Counted from the first letter of the stretch, positions 8,998 through 17,800 are shown. The stretch: DNA of 64,000 nucleotides from CBDBUR01 sp965209065 (GCA_965209065.1 OZ242373.1:868001-932000); one strand, 5' to 3'. Numbers and translations: made by a program. The notes: generated by a model from the letters alone, not told the origin.

Positions 8998-10623
8998 CTA
9001 ATTGGAAAATGTATATTTTTGGAATTGCTCACGCAATTTGAGTTTAGCAATTTTTCCGGTCGCCGTGTGAGGAATCTCATCAACAAAGGCAACATCATTC
9101 GGCATCCACCACTTGGCTATCTTATCCTCCATATATTTGAGAATCTCCTCGCCCGAAACTTGACTGCCCTCATCGCGTATCACAACTAAGAGAGGTCGCT
9201 CGTCCCACTTGGGGTGAGGCAAGCCTATCGCCGCCGCTTCTGCCACCTCAGGGTGACCCACCGCTATGTTCTCTAACTCAATCGTCGAAATCCACTCGCC
9301 GCCCGACTTAATCACGTCCTTATCCCTGTCGGTTATCTGCATATAACCATAAGCGTCTATGTTGGCAATATCGCCGGTATCGAACCAGCCGTCCGCATCG
9401 AGCACGTCGCCGCCCTCGCCCTTGAGGTAGCGCGCGACAACCGCCGCGCCCTTCACCAGCAAATGACCCGACACCTTGCCGTCCCACGCCAAAGCCTCGC
9501 CCTTATCATTCGTGATTTTCATATCCACCATATAGGGCGTGCGTCCCTGCTTGAGCCGCTGCTCTAGCTTTTGCTCGTAAGCCCAGTCGTCCATCTCCGG
9601 CAGAAGCTGACCCACCGTCCCCAAAGGCGACATCTCCGTCATTCCCCAAAGATGATGAACCGCAACGTCATACTTTTTATCAAATGCCTCCACCATAAAA
9701 CGCGGCACCGCCGAGCCTCCTATCAACACGCGCTCCAAATGAGGCAAGGTCTCGTTGCTGCTCTCTAAATATTGCAGCAGCATTAACCAGACCGTCGGCA
9801 CCGCCGCAGACATACTCACCTCCTCGTCATTCAATAAACGACACAAACTCTTGCCGTCTAAATCTTTGCCCGGTAAAACAATTTTTGAACCAACACTCGG
9901 CGCCGACAACGCCAACCCCCACGCATTGGCGTGAAACATCGGCACAACAAACATCACGCTATCGCGCACGCTCAAACCGCCGGCATCGGGCGCAACCATT
10001 ATCAACGAGTGCAACACATTCGAACGATGAGAATAAACAACACCCTTAGGATTGCCTGTCGTTCCCGAGGTATAACAAATGCCCGCCGCGTCATCTTCAT
10101 CACCCTTGACCCAGTCAAAATCACCATCTTGCTCGGCAAGCAGCTCCTCATAACATAAAGCGTTCTTAAGTTTGGTCTGCGGCATGTTCTCCTTGTCGCA
10201 CATCAGAATATAACCCTTCACTTTCGGTAGCTTGTCTTGAATGCCCTCGAGAATTTCGGGGAAGGTCGTGTCCAATACTATCCACTGGTCGTCGGCGTGG
10301 TCGGCGATATAAACCAGCTGCTCTGGAAAAAGTCGCGGGTTGAGCGTATGATAAACACCACCCGCACCCGTTATCCCATACCAACTCTCAATATGACGAT
10401 GGGTGTTCCACGCCATCGTGCCGATAACATCGCCGCGCTTCACGCCGAGCTTCACAAAAGCCTGCGATAACTTACGCGCGCGCAAATGAATCTCAGCGTA
10501 ATTCGTGCGGTGAACCTTGCCCTCGACCAGCTTCGACACAATCTCCCTCTTCGGGTGATGCTTGTTCGCGTGGTCTAAAATTGTGTTCTGGCGCAAGAGC
10601 CAGCTCTGCATCGTTCCTTTCAT
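8998..10623 (-). CDS. Acyl-CoA ligase, AlkK/DmdB-like
   Basis: This is a 541-residue AMP-forming acyl-CoA synthetase. The ATP-binding loop is CYTSGTTGNPKGVVYSH. Further motifs are HLWGMTEMSPLGT and WFDTGDIANIDAYGYMQITDRDKDVIKSGGEWIS, ending with PHTATGKIAKLKLRE, where the lysine is the conserved catalytic one. The pattern TINPRLFPEQLVYI-like near residue 90 (here TLNPRLFPEQLVYI) resembles medium-chain fatty acid ligases and the 3-methylmercaptopropionate-CoA ligase DmdB of marine alphaproteobacteria. Sequence alone does not separate these substrates. GGGAGG precedes the ATG. Confidence 0.9.
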   Translation of the reverse strand: MKGTMQSWLLRQNTILDHANKHHPKREIVSKLVEGKVHRTNYAEIHLRARKLSQAFVKLGVKRGDVIGTMAWNTHRHIESWYGITGAGGVYHTLNPRLFPEQLVYIADHADDQWIVLDTTFPEILEGIQDKLPKVKGYILMCDKENMPQTKLKNALCYEELLAEQDGDFDWVKGDEDDAAGICYTSGTTGNPKGVVYSHRSNVLHSLIMVAPDAGGLSVRDSVMFVVPMFHANAWGLALSAPSVGSKIVLPGKDLDGKSLCRLLNDEEVSMSAAVPTVWLMLLQYLESSNETLPHLERVLIGGSAVPRFMVEAFDKKYDVAVHHLWGMTEMSPLGTVGQLLPEMDDWAYEQKLEQRLKQGRTPYMVDMKITNDKGEALAWDGKVSGHLLVKGAAVVARYLKGEGGDVLDADGWFDTGDIANIDAYGYMQITDRDKDVIKSGGEWISTIELENIAVGHPEVAEAAAIGLPHPKWDERPLLVVIRDEGSQVSGEEILKYMEDKIAKWWMPNDVAFVDEIPHTATGKIAKLKLREQFQKYTFSN

Positions 10624-10666
10624 ATCGCCTCCCGATAAAAATATAATTTAGAATTATAGCCGCTTT

Positions 10667-11575
10667 TTAATTTTTTTCAAGCGCCGTGAGCTGCTCTAGC
10701 CCCTCAGGGTCTTGGTGAATGATAATGTCCGCGTTAGGAAAAGCCGCCATTAACCCATCCTCCACCTCATCGGAAATTTTATGCGCACGCGTGAGCGTCA
10801 TCTCCCCGTCCATCTCTATATGAAATTGTATCACCTGACGCCTGCCCGAAGTGCGCGTCCTCAAATCGTGAATGCCGCGCACATGCTCGTTTTTCATAAC
10901 CACCGCCTTTATCTCGGCGCGCAGCTCGTCCGAAAGCTCGTGGTCCATCAGCTGCTTGAGCGAATCCGTGATAATCCCCGCCGCCTGAACGACAATATAT
11001 ATCCCCACGCCAATACCGAAAAGCGCATCAAGCCGCGTGTCGCCAAAATATCCCGTCAGCCCCAAAGTGATAATCGCCGAAGCGTAAAGCAAAATATCCG
11101 AACGATAATGCAGACTATCCGAACGCAAAGCCAACGAACCCGTGCGCGATACCACATAACTCTGCAGCAAAACAAGCAGAAAGGTTATCGCCACGCAAAT
11201 CGAAGAGGCGTAAATGCCAACCGAAATGTTGCTAATCACGTGCGGCTGGTAAATGCTCAAAATCGACTCCACAAAAAGAAACATCGCCGCCGCCAAAAGA
11301 ACCAAGCCCTGAACAAAAGCCGCCACCGCCTCCGCCTTGCCGTGACCAAACCGATGCTCCTTATCCGCCGGCTGGATAGAATAACGTATCGAAAAGAAAA
11401 TGAAAATCGACATCATGCCGTCAATCAAGCTATCCAAAAGCGCCGCCAACATCACTATCGATTGTGTCGCGACCCAGCCATAGATTTTTATGCCCGCCAT
11501 CACAAATGCCGCCACCACAGCCGCAAGGCTCGTGGCGTAAATTAACTTATCGTGTTTTGTGGGCGCGTTCGACAT
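10667..11575 (-). CDS. Cation diffusion facilitator family transporter (FieF-like)
   Basis: The 302-residue protein is a divalent-metal/proton antiporter of the CDF family. It has about six membrane segments, metal-site elements DSLIDGMMS and LHYRSDILLY, the HGKAE motif in RFGHGKAEAVAAF, and a cytoplasmic C-terminal domain containing HDLRTRTSGRRQVIQFHIEMDG. Its length and motifs fit FieF/YiiP (Zn or Fe export). I choose the ATG at 11575. A TTG two codons upstream is open, but a TATAAT at 11584-11589 leaves only 8 bases to the ATG, which suggests a leaderless or nearly leaderless mRNA. Confidence 0.9.
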   Translation of the reverse strand: MSNAPTKHDKLIYATSLAAVVAAFVMAGIKIYGWVATQSIVMLAALLDSLIDGMMSIFIFFSIRYSIQPADKEHRFGHGKAEAVAAFVQGLVLLAAAMFLFVESILSIYQPHVISNISVGIYASSICVAITFLLVLLQSYVVSRTGSLALRSDSLHYRSDILLYASAIITLGLTGYFGDTRLDALFGIGVGIYIVVQAAGIITDSLKQLMDHELSDELRAEIKAVVMKNEHVRGIHDLRTRTSGRRQVIQFHIEMDGEMTLTRAHKISDEVEDGLMAAFPNADIIIHQDPEGLEQLTALEKN

Positions 11576-11602
11576 CTGCAACCATTATATCACGTTACGC
11601 CT

Positions 11603-12184
11603 TTAGGGAAAAAGCATCTTCGTGCGCCATCGCGCACCGACAGAGGCGCGGTAGAATAAAACCCTGTCGTGCTGGCGCGACCGCCGCGCGCGCCAAAACT
11701 CTATCTCTAGCGGCGCTAAGCGAAAGCCGACCCAGTAAGCAGGACGGGGGATAGTCTCGCGGTGGAACTTTTGCTTCGCGTGTCGAAAAAGCGCGGCGAG
11801 GAGGTCGCGGTTTTTGAGGACGCGCGACTGCTTGGAAGCGTGAGCGTTGAGCTGGTGGTCACGGGGTCGTTGCTGGAAGTATAGGTCAGCCTCGTTGGTG
11901 TCGATGATGGCGACGTGTCCGCGCGCGCGCACTTGTCGGCGCAAGCTCTTCCAGTGAAAATTGAGGGCGGCGTTGGGGTTGTCGGCGAGCTGCTTGCCCT
12001 TTGCGCTATCTTGGTGAGAAAAGAACACGAAGCCGCGCGCGTCATATCGCCGCACGAGAATCATGCGTATGTCAGGGAGGTTGCCGCGCTCGCTCGTAGC
12101 CAAAGCGGCGGCGTCATAATCATTCGGTTCGCTTGCTTGGGCGAGTCGCGCCCAGCGTTCAAATTGCTTCATCGGGTCAGTCAT
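11603..12184 (-). CDS. pdxH: Pyridoxamine 5'-phosphate oxidase
   Basis: The 193-residue FMN enzyme oxidises pyridoxamine or pyridoxine phosphate to pyridoxal 5'-phosphate. It shows RMILVRRYDARGFVFFSHQ, LNFHWKSLRRQVRARGHV, and the C-terminal PdxH signature PAYWVGFRLAPLEIEFW followed by the RHD-like region in SRQHDRVLFYR. Length is normal for a short alphaproteobacterial PdxH. In many alphaproteobacteria pdxH lies close to fabI. Here an AT-rich block of about 3.4 kb separates them. Confidence 0.93.
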   Translation of the reverse strand: MTDPMKQFERWARLAQASEPNDYDAAALATSERGNLPDIRMILVRRYDARGFVFFSHQDSAKGKQLADNPNAALNFHWKSLRRQVRARGHVAIIDTNEADLYFQQRPRDHQLNAHASKQSRVLKNRDLLAALFRHAKQKFHRETIPRPAYWVGFRLAPLEIEFWRARRSRQHDRVLFYRASVGARWRTKMLFP

Positions 12185-12226
12185 AAAACTTATTCACGCT
12201 CCTAAAATAGAACATATCTGTTAAAT

Positions 12227-12451
12227 ATGAAAAAACGTATTTATATTAACAGGCAAATTATAGACCGCAATAGACGATTGGGAGAAAACAAGCCGCCAAT
12301 TTCGGTTAGAACCTCTTATAGTGTGAGAAAAGCTAGGGCTGTAGAAATTGACGGCTTCTGCCGAGTAATTTATTCTCCGAAAAAGCCCTTACCCTGCGGC
12401 GCAACCGTCTGGATTGAAACCGATGAAAAAATTAAACTAATCAGAAATTAA
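12227..12451 (+). CDS. Small conserved-looking hypothetical protein in putative defence block
   Basis: A 74-residue basic protein begins MKKRIYINRQIIDRNRRLGE and contains AVEIDGFCRVIYSPKKPLPCGATVWIETD. The composition is that of a real, compact beta-rich domain rather than a shadow frame, and no better frame covers this stretch. I do not recognise a named family. It is AT-rich like the adjacent DUF262 gene, whose 3' end it overlaps by 15 bases in convergent orientation. No ribosome-binding site is evident. It may be a partner or regulator of the neighbouring module. That is inference. Confidence 0.6.
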   Translation: MKKRIYINRQIIDRNRRLGENKPPISVRTSYSVRKARAVEIDGFCRVIYSPKKPLPCGATVWIETDEKIKLIRN

Positions 12452-14536
12452 GCCTGTTAACCTCTCCTGAACGTTCGCTTTTATTTTACGAAACCGCTTT
12501 TCAAGCAAGACTTCTAATGCTCTCTCTTTATCTGTTTTTGGGGGTTCTCCATTTTTTTCTGTATCGTTAGCAATCCTATAGTTTTCGGACAATTCATAAA
12601 AATCATCTGGTAAAAGATGAAGTGCCTTATCTAAGTCTCCCGTTTTATGATAGTAGTTTGATGTATTCCCACCAATTTTTTTATTTTTAGTTGCTGTAAT
12701 ATAAGTCAAGTTCAGTGGGCTATTTAAAGGAATATCAGCTTTTCGCTTTTTTCCACACGGAATTAAATGATGCTTATCTGCTTTTATTAATTTACCTCCT
12801 ATTTCTAACTCATCTGCTATATTCCAAGATGTTATTGACCTATCTACTTCGTTTTCTAAATCGCTAAGCTTTCGAGAAAGTAAATACTGTAAAATCGGGT
12901 CATTAAGCCCTTTATTAAAATTACCCGCGCTATCGGTTCTAGCTAAATTGCCCAAATCAGAATAACCATTTTGTTGAAAAATTGTATTTCCATAAGGTCG
13001 GAAAGGGTTTTTTACACCTTGAAGGACTCCATCCTCTCCAACTTCTCTGCCAAAGCAAAAATTATGGAGTTTTTTACAATCTTCCATAGATTGTTCGTTT
13101 TGTCTCTCACGATATTGCCCACTAAATAGTGCCGACCAATACCAATACTCACATTTCTTCAAAATACTCTCGTTTACTTGGTTTTTCATTCTAAAAACCA
13201 AGTATAAAGGCGAAGCCATTAATCTGTATCTTAAATCAGATAATTTAACTATGCCACATCTAAAATGTAAAAATTGAAATAGTTGAACCATAGTTTCCAC
13301 AACTTTATTCCAGTTTTTATTAATATCTTCAGGACTAATTTTTAATACTGCTTTTGTTTTTGTATACTTTATATACTTTTTTACATCCTCAACGTTAGTC
13401 TTGCTAATATCGTCACCTACATTACATTCAAGCCCCAAACAAGCAAGAAAAATATCTATAAAATCTTTTGATGGCAAACCTTTATCCCAAAAACCTCTTT
13501 CTTTTTCGGTAAGATTCCAATTTTTTCCATTAGAATAAGTATCGCTATACAAACCTTCAATACTAATCTCTTCGAGATATTTTTCTATATGCTCTGTAAG
13601 GCTTGTTTCTCTATCTGCTAGGGACATTCTAGCAACCAATAAATCATATGGGCTTAACGCAGTCCCTGAACTATTAATGGTTTCAAAAATAGAGATTCCT
13701 AGATCCATTTGGTTGGCTTCTAGAGTTATATTTGGAATAGTCGCCTCGGTTATGTTTTCTCTTAAAAAATCACGAATGCCAATAACCCAGATGCTTACAT
13801 TTTCTTCCTCATGCTTTTCGGGGTTTGTTAGTTTTTGTCCTATTTTAAAAAGAATGGTATGTAAAGTTTTAGAACCTCCTTCAGATAGTAAAAGCCATAA
13901 AGGTATGCATTCTTTATTTACAGCATTAATTATAATTTCATCTTTGGAGCGAGCAGGAGAGAAATCATCTTTTGTGCCACTTTTCTTTATAGGAACACAA
14001 GTTATGTATGGAATATAATCATCTGGACTAAAATTACCTACATCTTTACTAAACCTTAAAGTTTCACGGCAGAAAATATCATCATTTTCACCTGACTCTA
14101 AGGGTTTTAATGTAATAAACCATCTATTACTTAGATTTTCATCAATATGCTCACAAATATCTTTCCAATCCTTTATTTCACCCACACGTTTTATATCACT
14201 TATATTTTTTTTAGAAAAAACATCATCAAATACTGTTTTCAAAACAGAAAGCCTCTGTTGCCCATCTAGTAAATATAATGATGTGTGAGGAGGGTGGTTA
14301 TAGCGAAGCTTACTAAAGCATAATGGGCGGGCAGCATAGCCTCCCCCCATACCCTTGAAAAACAAAAGCCCTCCAATCGGAACTCCAGCTAGCAGTGATG
14401 CTATTAGTCTTTTTTGTTGTTCCTCATCCCATACAAAGGGGCGTTGAAAATATGGCAATACAATCCCTGTCCTGTTTTCTTCATTGATAAGGCTTTCAAT
14501 ATCCCATTTGTCACCATAAGAAACTTTTTTTGTCAT
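12437..14536 (-). CDS. DUF262 domain protein with C-terminal HNH-like nuclease domain (GmrSD/SspE-like)
   Basis: The 699-residue protein opens with a DUF262 domain: PYFQRPFVWDEEQQKRLIASL (about 28-48), the hallmark LDGQQRLSVL (about 90-99), and FETINSSGTALSPYDLLVARM. The C-terminus holds a probable HNH nuclease: HHLIP at about 589 followed by SPLNLTYITATKNKKIGG, the His/Asn/Asn-Lys spacing of the DUF1524-like group. This architecture is that of GmrSD type IV restriction enzymes and of SspE, the restriction effector in Ssp phosphorothioate systems. The gene is visibly more AT-rich than the surrounding genes, indicating horizontal acquisition. It starts 20 bases after the stop of the PAPS-reductase-like gene, forming a two-gene operon. 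Confidence 0.85.
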   Translation of the reverse strand: MTKKVSYGDKWDIESLINEENRTGIVLPYFQRPFVWDEEQQKRLIASLLAGVPIGGLLFFKGMGGGYAARPLCFSKLRYNHPPHTSLYLLDGQQRLSVLKTVFDDVFSKKNISDIKRVGEIKDWKDICEHIDENLSNRWFITLKPLESGENDDIFCRETLRFSKDVGNFSPDDYIPYITCVPIKKSGTKDDFSPARSKDEIIINAVNKECIPLWLLLSEGGSKTLHTILFKIGQKLTNPEKHEEENVSIWVIGIRDFLRENITEATIPNITLEANQMDLGISIFETINSSGTALSPYDLLVARMSLADRETSLTEHIEKYLEEISIEGLYSDTYSNGKNWNLTEKERGFWDKGLPSKDFIDIFLACLGLECNVGDDISKTNVEDVKKYIKYTKTKAVLKISPEDINKNWNKVVETMVQLFQFLHFRCGIVKLSDLRYRLMASPLYLVFRMKNQVNESILKKCEYWYWSALFSGQYRERQNEQSMEDCKKLHNFCFGREVGEDGVLQGVKNPFRPYGNTIFQQNGYSDLGNLARTDSAGNFNKGLNDPILQYLLSRKLSDLENEVDRSITSWNIADELEIGGKLIKADKHHLIPCGKKRKADIPLNSPLNLTYITATKNKKIGGNTSNYYHKTGDLDKALHLLPDDFYELSENYRIANDTEKNGEPPKTDKERALEVLLEKRFRKIKANVQERLTGLISD

Positions 14537-14556
14537 AATCCCCCCTTATTTGTTTT

Positions 14557-15564
14557 TCACACCCCGCACATACCTTCGCATTCGTCTTTTAACGAAAGCT
14601 GGCGTTCCTCACGAGATGCCTTGAAATCAACCTTATCTAATGGCACCATAGCACGATGAAGATAAACTTCGCCACCTAATTTTTCTCCCCTAGAACCGCG
14701 CCTTAGCAACCTATCAACCCGCACCGCATCTTTCCAGCTTCTTTTGTCGTGCTTTTTCATATCTATCCAGTCCTTGTCCGAATGCATCGGGCAACCTATA
14801 CAAGCCGAACGAGGCAAATGTTTATGCGGGTAGTGCCTCTTAAACCACGCCTTACAATCACTCCTAGACATATCCATTTCTATTAGAGGCCATCTGCTTT
14901 TGAGCCATGGGTCGCGCGCTTCTTTCATACGAAAAATTTCATCCGTTGAAATGCCTATCCACTGCTCTACCCAATCTTTACGCGGCATCACTTGACGGAA
15001 CTTTAAGCCACACAACTCTCTCATCTTGCGGCGAATTGGCTCTAGCTTATATTCGCGCGTGCATTGACGCCGCGCTATCGATTTCTTCCCCTCCTTGTTG
15101 AACATAAAAACCGGCACTGATAAAAACTTTTGACCCGTGCTGTTCTCTCCTTTTAGTAAGTGCTTTTGAATCTCATGAGAAGGAGGTCGCCCGCGCTTAT
15201 GTGGATTACGGCAATCTAATCTGCTTGCCCTAATAATTTTAATCTTATTTTTAATTAAATGTTTCGTCTTTGGGTGTTTGCCTTCTAGCTCCCTCTCTAG
15301 CCACCTCAAGTGCTTATAAACGCCTTCTGGCTCCCAGCCTGTGTCGGCAAAGATAGCGTATTTTGGCGCGGGGACTTTTCTACCTTTCTCATCTTTTAGC
15401 TTCCCGTGCGCCGCCAGCAAAATCATTACCGAGCTTTGAACCCCCGCACCTAAACTAACTATACTTAATCTAGGCTCGCCAACGAAACGGCTCGGAGCTG
15501 AAACCTCTCCTTGCTCCTCTGATGAATCTAAACCAGTATATTTAACTTTTTTTTCTTTAAACAT
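14557..15564 (-). CDS. PAPS-reductase-like ATP pyrophosphatase (phosphoadenosine phosphosulfate reductase family)
   Basis: The 335-residue protein belongs to the adenine nucleotide alpha-hydrolase superfamily. A PP-loop-like SLGAGVQSSVM lies at about 37-47 and FADTGWEPEGVYKHL at about 72-86. Cysteines that could hold a cluster are in RRQCTREYKLEPIR (C168), CIGCPMHSDKDW (C255, C258) and the extreme C-terminal ECEGMCGV (C329, C333). This is the DndC/phage-type subgroup, not the assimilatory CysH enzyme. I choose the ATG at 15564 because GGGAG lies before it. A longer in-frame reading would run into fabI on the other strand. It is co-oriented with the DUF262/HNH gene. Confidence 0.8.
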   Translation of the reverse strand: MFKEKKVKYTGLDSSEEQGEVSAPSRFVGEPRLSIVSLGAGVQSSVMILLAAHGKLKDEKGRKVPAPKYAIFADTGWEPEGVYKHLRWLERELEGKHPKTKHLIKNKIKIIRASRLDCRNPHKRGRPPSHEIQKHLLKGENSTGQKFLSVPVFMFNKEGKKSIARRQCTREYKLEPIRRKMRELCGLKFRQVMPRKDWVEQWIGISTDEIFRMKEARDPWLKSRWPLIEMDMSRSDCKAWFKRHYPHKHLPRSACIGCPMHSDKDWIDMKKHDKRSWKDAVRVDRLLRRGSRGEKLGGEVYLHRAMVPLDKVDFKASREERQLSLKDECEGMCGV

Positions 15565-15648
15565 TAAAACTCCCAAAAACGAATCAGGTTGAATAAGCCT
15601 TATGGGAAAAATTATAGCAACTTCTCGATAATATGCTATAGTGCCATT

Positions 15649-16446
15649 ATGACGACCGACCTTATCAAAGGCAACCTTCTCGAAGGCAAGCGCGGCATCA
15701 TTATGGGACTCGCCAATCAACGCTCTATCGCTTGGGGCGTCGCTCAAGCATGCCACAAGGCTGGCGCTCAACTCGCTATCTCTTACCAAGGCGAGACCCT
15801 CAAAAAACGCGTCCAACCCCTCGCCGCTCAACTCGGCGACGCGCCCCTCATCGAATGCGATGTCGCTCAACAAGACGATATCTCCAATATGTTCAAAAAA
15901 CTCGACTGGAAACAAATCGACTTCATTTGCCACGCTATCGCTTTCTCCGATAAAGACGAACTCACTGGGAGATTCATCGATACATCACCCCAAAATTTCG
16001 CCAACACCATGAACGTCTCTTGCTTCTCCCTTATCTCCGTCGCTAAGGCTGCCGAGCCTTTTATGAAACAAGGCGGCTCTATTATCACCCTCTCTTACTA
16101 CGGCGCGCAGAAAGCCGTCCCCCACTATAACGTGATGGGTGTCGCTAAGGCCGCTCTCGAGGCGAGCGTGCGATACCTCGCCGCTGACCTCGGCAAACAG
16201 AATATTCGCGTTAATGCTATCTCCGCCGGACCTATCAAGACGCTCGCCGCCGCCGGCATTAGCGGACTCAGACTCATGCTCTCATGGAACGAGGACAACG
16301 CGCCGCTCCGCCGAAACATCACCATCGATGAGGTCGGCAACTCTGCCGTCTATCTCCTCAGCGATATGTCGAGCGCCGTTACCGGCGAAACGCATTTTGT
16401 CGACTCCGGCTACAATGTCATCGGTATGAAAATGGATATAGAGTAG
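15649..16446 (+). CDS. fabI: Enoyl-[acyl-carrier-protein] reductase (NADH)
   Basis: The 265-residue protein reduces trans-2-enoyl-ACP in type II fatty acid synthesis. It has the FabI nucleotide motif GLANQRSIAWGVAQA near the N-terminus, the LSYYGAQKAVPHYNVMGVAK region with the catalytic Tyr and Lys, and the C-terminal VDSGYNVIGM. I take the ATG at 15649, not an upstream in-frame ATG. A TATAGT ends six bases before it and there is no ribosome-binding site, suggesting leaderless initiation. The stop TAG overlaps the GTG start of aroC. Confidence 0.95.
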   Translation: MTTDLIKGNLLEGKRGIIMGLANQRSIAWGVAQACHKAGAQLAISYQGETLKKRVQPLAAQLGDAPLIECDVAQQDDISNMFKKLDWKQIDFICHAIAFSDKDELTGRFIDTSPQNFANTMNVSCFSLISVAKAAEPFMKQGGSIITLSYYGAQKAVPHYNVMGVAKAALEASVRYLAADLGKQNIRVNAISAGPIKTLAAAGISGLRLMLSWNEDNAPLRRNITIDEVGNSAVYLLSDMSSAVTGETHFVDSGYNVIGMKMDIE

Positions 16447-17519
16447 TGTCGCTCAATGCTTTCGGGCACCTGTTCCGATTTACTACTTGGGGAGAATCTC
16501 ACGGCGCGGCTATCGGCTGTGTCGTTGATGGCTGCCCGCCGCGCATTCCTCTCAACAAAAATGATATACAGGTTTTTCTCGACCAGCGCGCGCCGGCGCA
16601 ATCGCCTTTCGTCAGCCAGCGCGCCGAAGATGATAAGGTTGAAATTCTGTCGGGCGTCTTTGACGGCAAAACCACCGGCACACCGATTTCTCTGCTGATA
16701 AAAAATAAAGACCAGCGCAGTCGCGATTATGAGGAGATAAAAAATAAATTTCGCCCGGCGCACGCCGACTACACTTACCAAGCCAAATACGGCATCCGCG
16801 ATTACCGCGGCGGCGGCAGAGCGAGTGCGCGCGAAACTGCACTGCGGGTCGCGGCGGGAGCTGTCGCGCGAAAAATTATCCCCGATATAAAAATAGACGC
16901 TTACCTCATTCAAATAGGCGGCGATAAAATTAGTCGCGATAATTTTGACCTCGCTCAATGCGCGCAGAACCATTTCTTCTGCCCCGATAGCCAAGCCGCC
17001 GCGCGCTGGGAGAGCCTGCTAACCAAGACGCGCAAGGAAGGTTCGTCTTTGGGCGCGGTGGTGGAAGTTGTCGCGCGCGATGTGCCTGTTGGGCTCGGCG
17101 CGCCCATCTACGCTAAACTCGATGCCGAGCTTGCTGGCGCGATGATGTCTATCAATGCCGTGAAGGGCGTGGAAATTGGCGCGGGGTTCGCCGCGGCGGC
17201 TATGCGCGGCGAGGAAAATGCCGATGAAATGGAAATGAAAAATGGCAGCCCGCACTTTTTGTCTAACAATGCGGGCGGTGTTTTGGGTGGCATCTCTTCG
17301 GGTGCTGAGCTTGTGGTGCGTTTTGCGGTCAAGCCGACTTCTTCTATTTTAATTGAGCAGAATGCTATTTCTAGCGAGGGTGAGAACGTCAAGGTGGCGA
17401 CAAAAGGGCGGCACGACCCGTGCGTTGGCATTCGTGCGGTGCCGGTGGGCGCGGCGATGATGGCGTGTGTTCTTGCCGACCACGTGCTTCTCCACCGCGC
17501 GCAAGTCAATAATAGTTAG
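16446..17519 (+). CDS. aroC: Chorismate synthase
   Basis: The 357-residue enzyme converts EPSP to chorismate with reduced FMN. Family signatures are GESHGAAIGCVVDGCPP at the N-terminus, DYRGGGRASARETALRVAAG, and the C-terminal KGRHDPCVGIRAVPVGAAM. It starts with GTG, whose G is the last base of the fabI stop codon, so the two are translationally coupled. This fabI-aroC neighbourhood is common in alphaproteobacteria. Its stop lies three bases from that of convergent xseB. Confidence 0.96.
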   Translation: MSLNAFGHLFRFTTWGESHGAAIGCVVDGCPPRIPLNKNDIQVFLDQRAPAQSPFVSQRAEDDKVEILSGVFDGKTTGTPISLLIKNKDQRSRDYEEIKNKFRPAHADYTYQAKYGIRDYRGGGRASARETALRVAAGAVARKIIPDIKIDAYLIQIGGDKISRDNFDLAQCAQNHFFCPDSQAAARWESLLTKTRKEGSSLGAVVEVVARDVPVGLGAPIYAKLDAELAGAMMSINAVKGVEIGAGFAAAAMRGEENADEMEMKNGSPHFLSNNAGGVLGGISSGAELVVRFAVKPTSSILIEQNAISSEGENVKVATKGRHDPCVGIRAVPVGAAMMACVLADHVLLHRAQVNNS

Positions 17520-17522
17520 TAA

Positions 17523-17759
17523 TTAAGTATCAAGTTTTTTGGTTTTGGCTTTGCCGTCTGCGTCTAGGGTGATTTGCTTCACGCGTAGCTCCGCGTCTTT
17601 GAGCTTTTCCTCGCATAGCTGCTTTAGCGCATTGCCTTCTTCATAAAGCCCAATCGACTCTTCTAGCCCCGCCTCACCGCTCTCAAGCTTATGGACTATC
17701 CCCTCTAGTTGCTTGAGCGCTTGCTCAAAATTGAGTTTGCTTACATCGCTTTTTGTCAT
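17523..17759 (-). CDS. xseB: Exodeoxyribonuclease VII small subunit
   Basis: The 78-residue protein shows the whole XseB pattern: LNFEQALKQLEGIVHKLESG, then GLEESIGLYEEGNALKQLCE and a charged C-terminus. XseB binds XseA to form a nuclease that degrades single-stranded DNA. No xseA is present here. A ribosome-binding site AGGAGAAG precedes the ATG. It is divergent from the Sua5-type gene, with a shared symmetric -10 element at 17778-17784. Confidence 0.93.
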   Translation of the reverse strand: MTKSDVSKLNFEQALKQLEGIVHKLESGEAGLEESIGLYEEGNALKQLCEEKLKDAELRVKQITLDADGKAKTKKLDT

Positions 17760-17777
17760 AACTTCTCCTGCTTACCT

Positions 17778-17784
17778 TATAATA
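17778..17784. promoter_or_regulatory. Shared symmetric -10 element between xseB and tsaC
   Basis: TATAATA reads as TATAAT on the plus strand (17778-17783) and TATTAT on the minus strand (17784-17779). It lies between the divergent starts at 17759 and 17801. A TTGTCA at 17753-17758 is a possible plus-strand -35, although with a long 19-base spacer. Confidence 0.5.
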
Positions 17785-17800
17785 AGTATGAGATTGAAAT

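Noticed and set aside
10781..11545. Open frame of about 254 codons antisense to the cation diffusion facilitator
   Set aside because: It has an arginine- and histidine-rich composition with no domain, and the CDF protein on the minus strand explains the region.
15565..15933. N-terminal extension of the PAPS-reductase-like protein
   Set aside because: The frame stays open for 123 more codons but runs antisense through the start of fabI. A ribosome-binding site supports the ATG at 15564.
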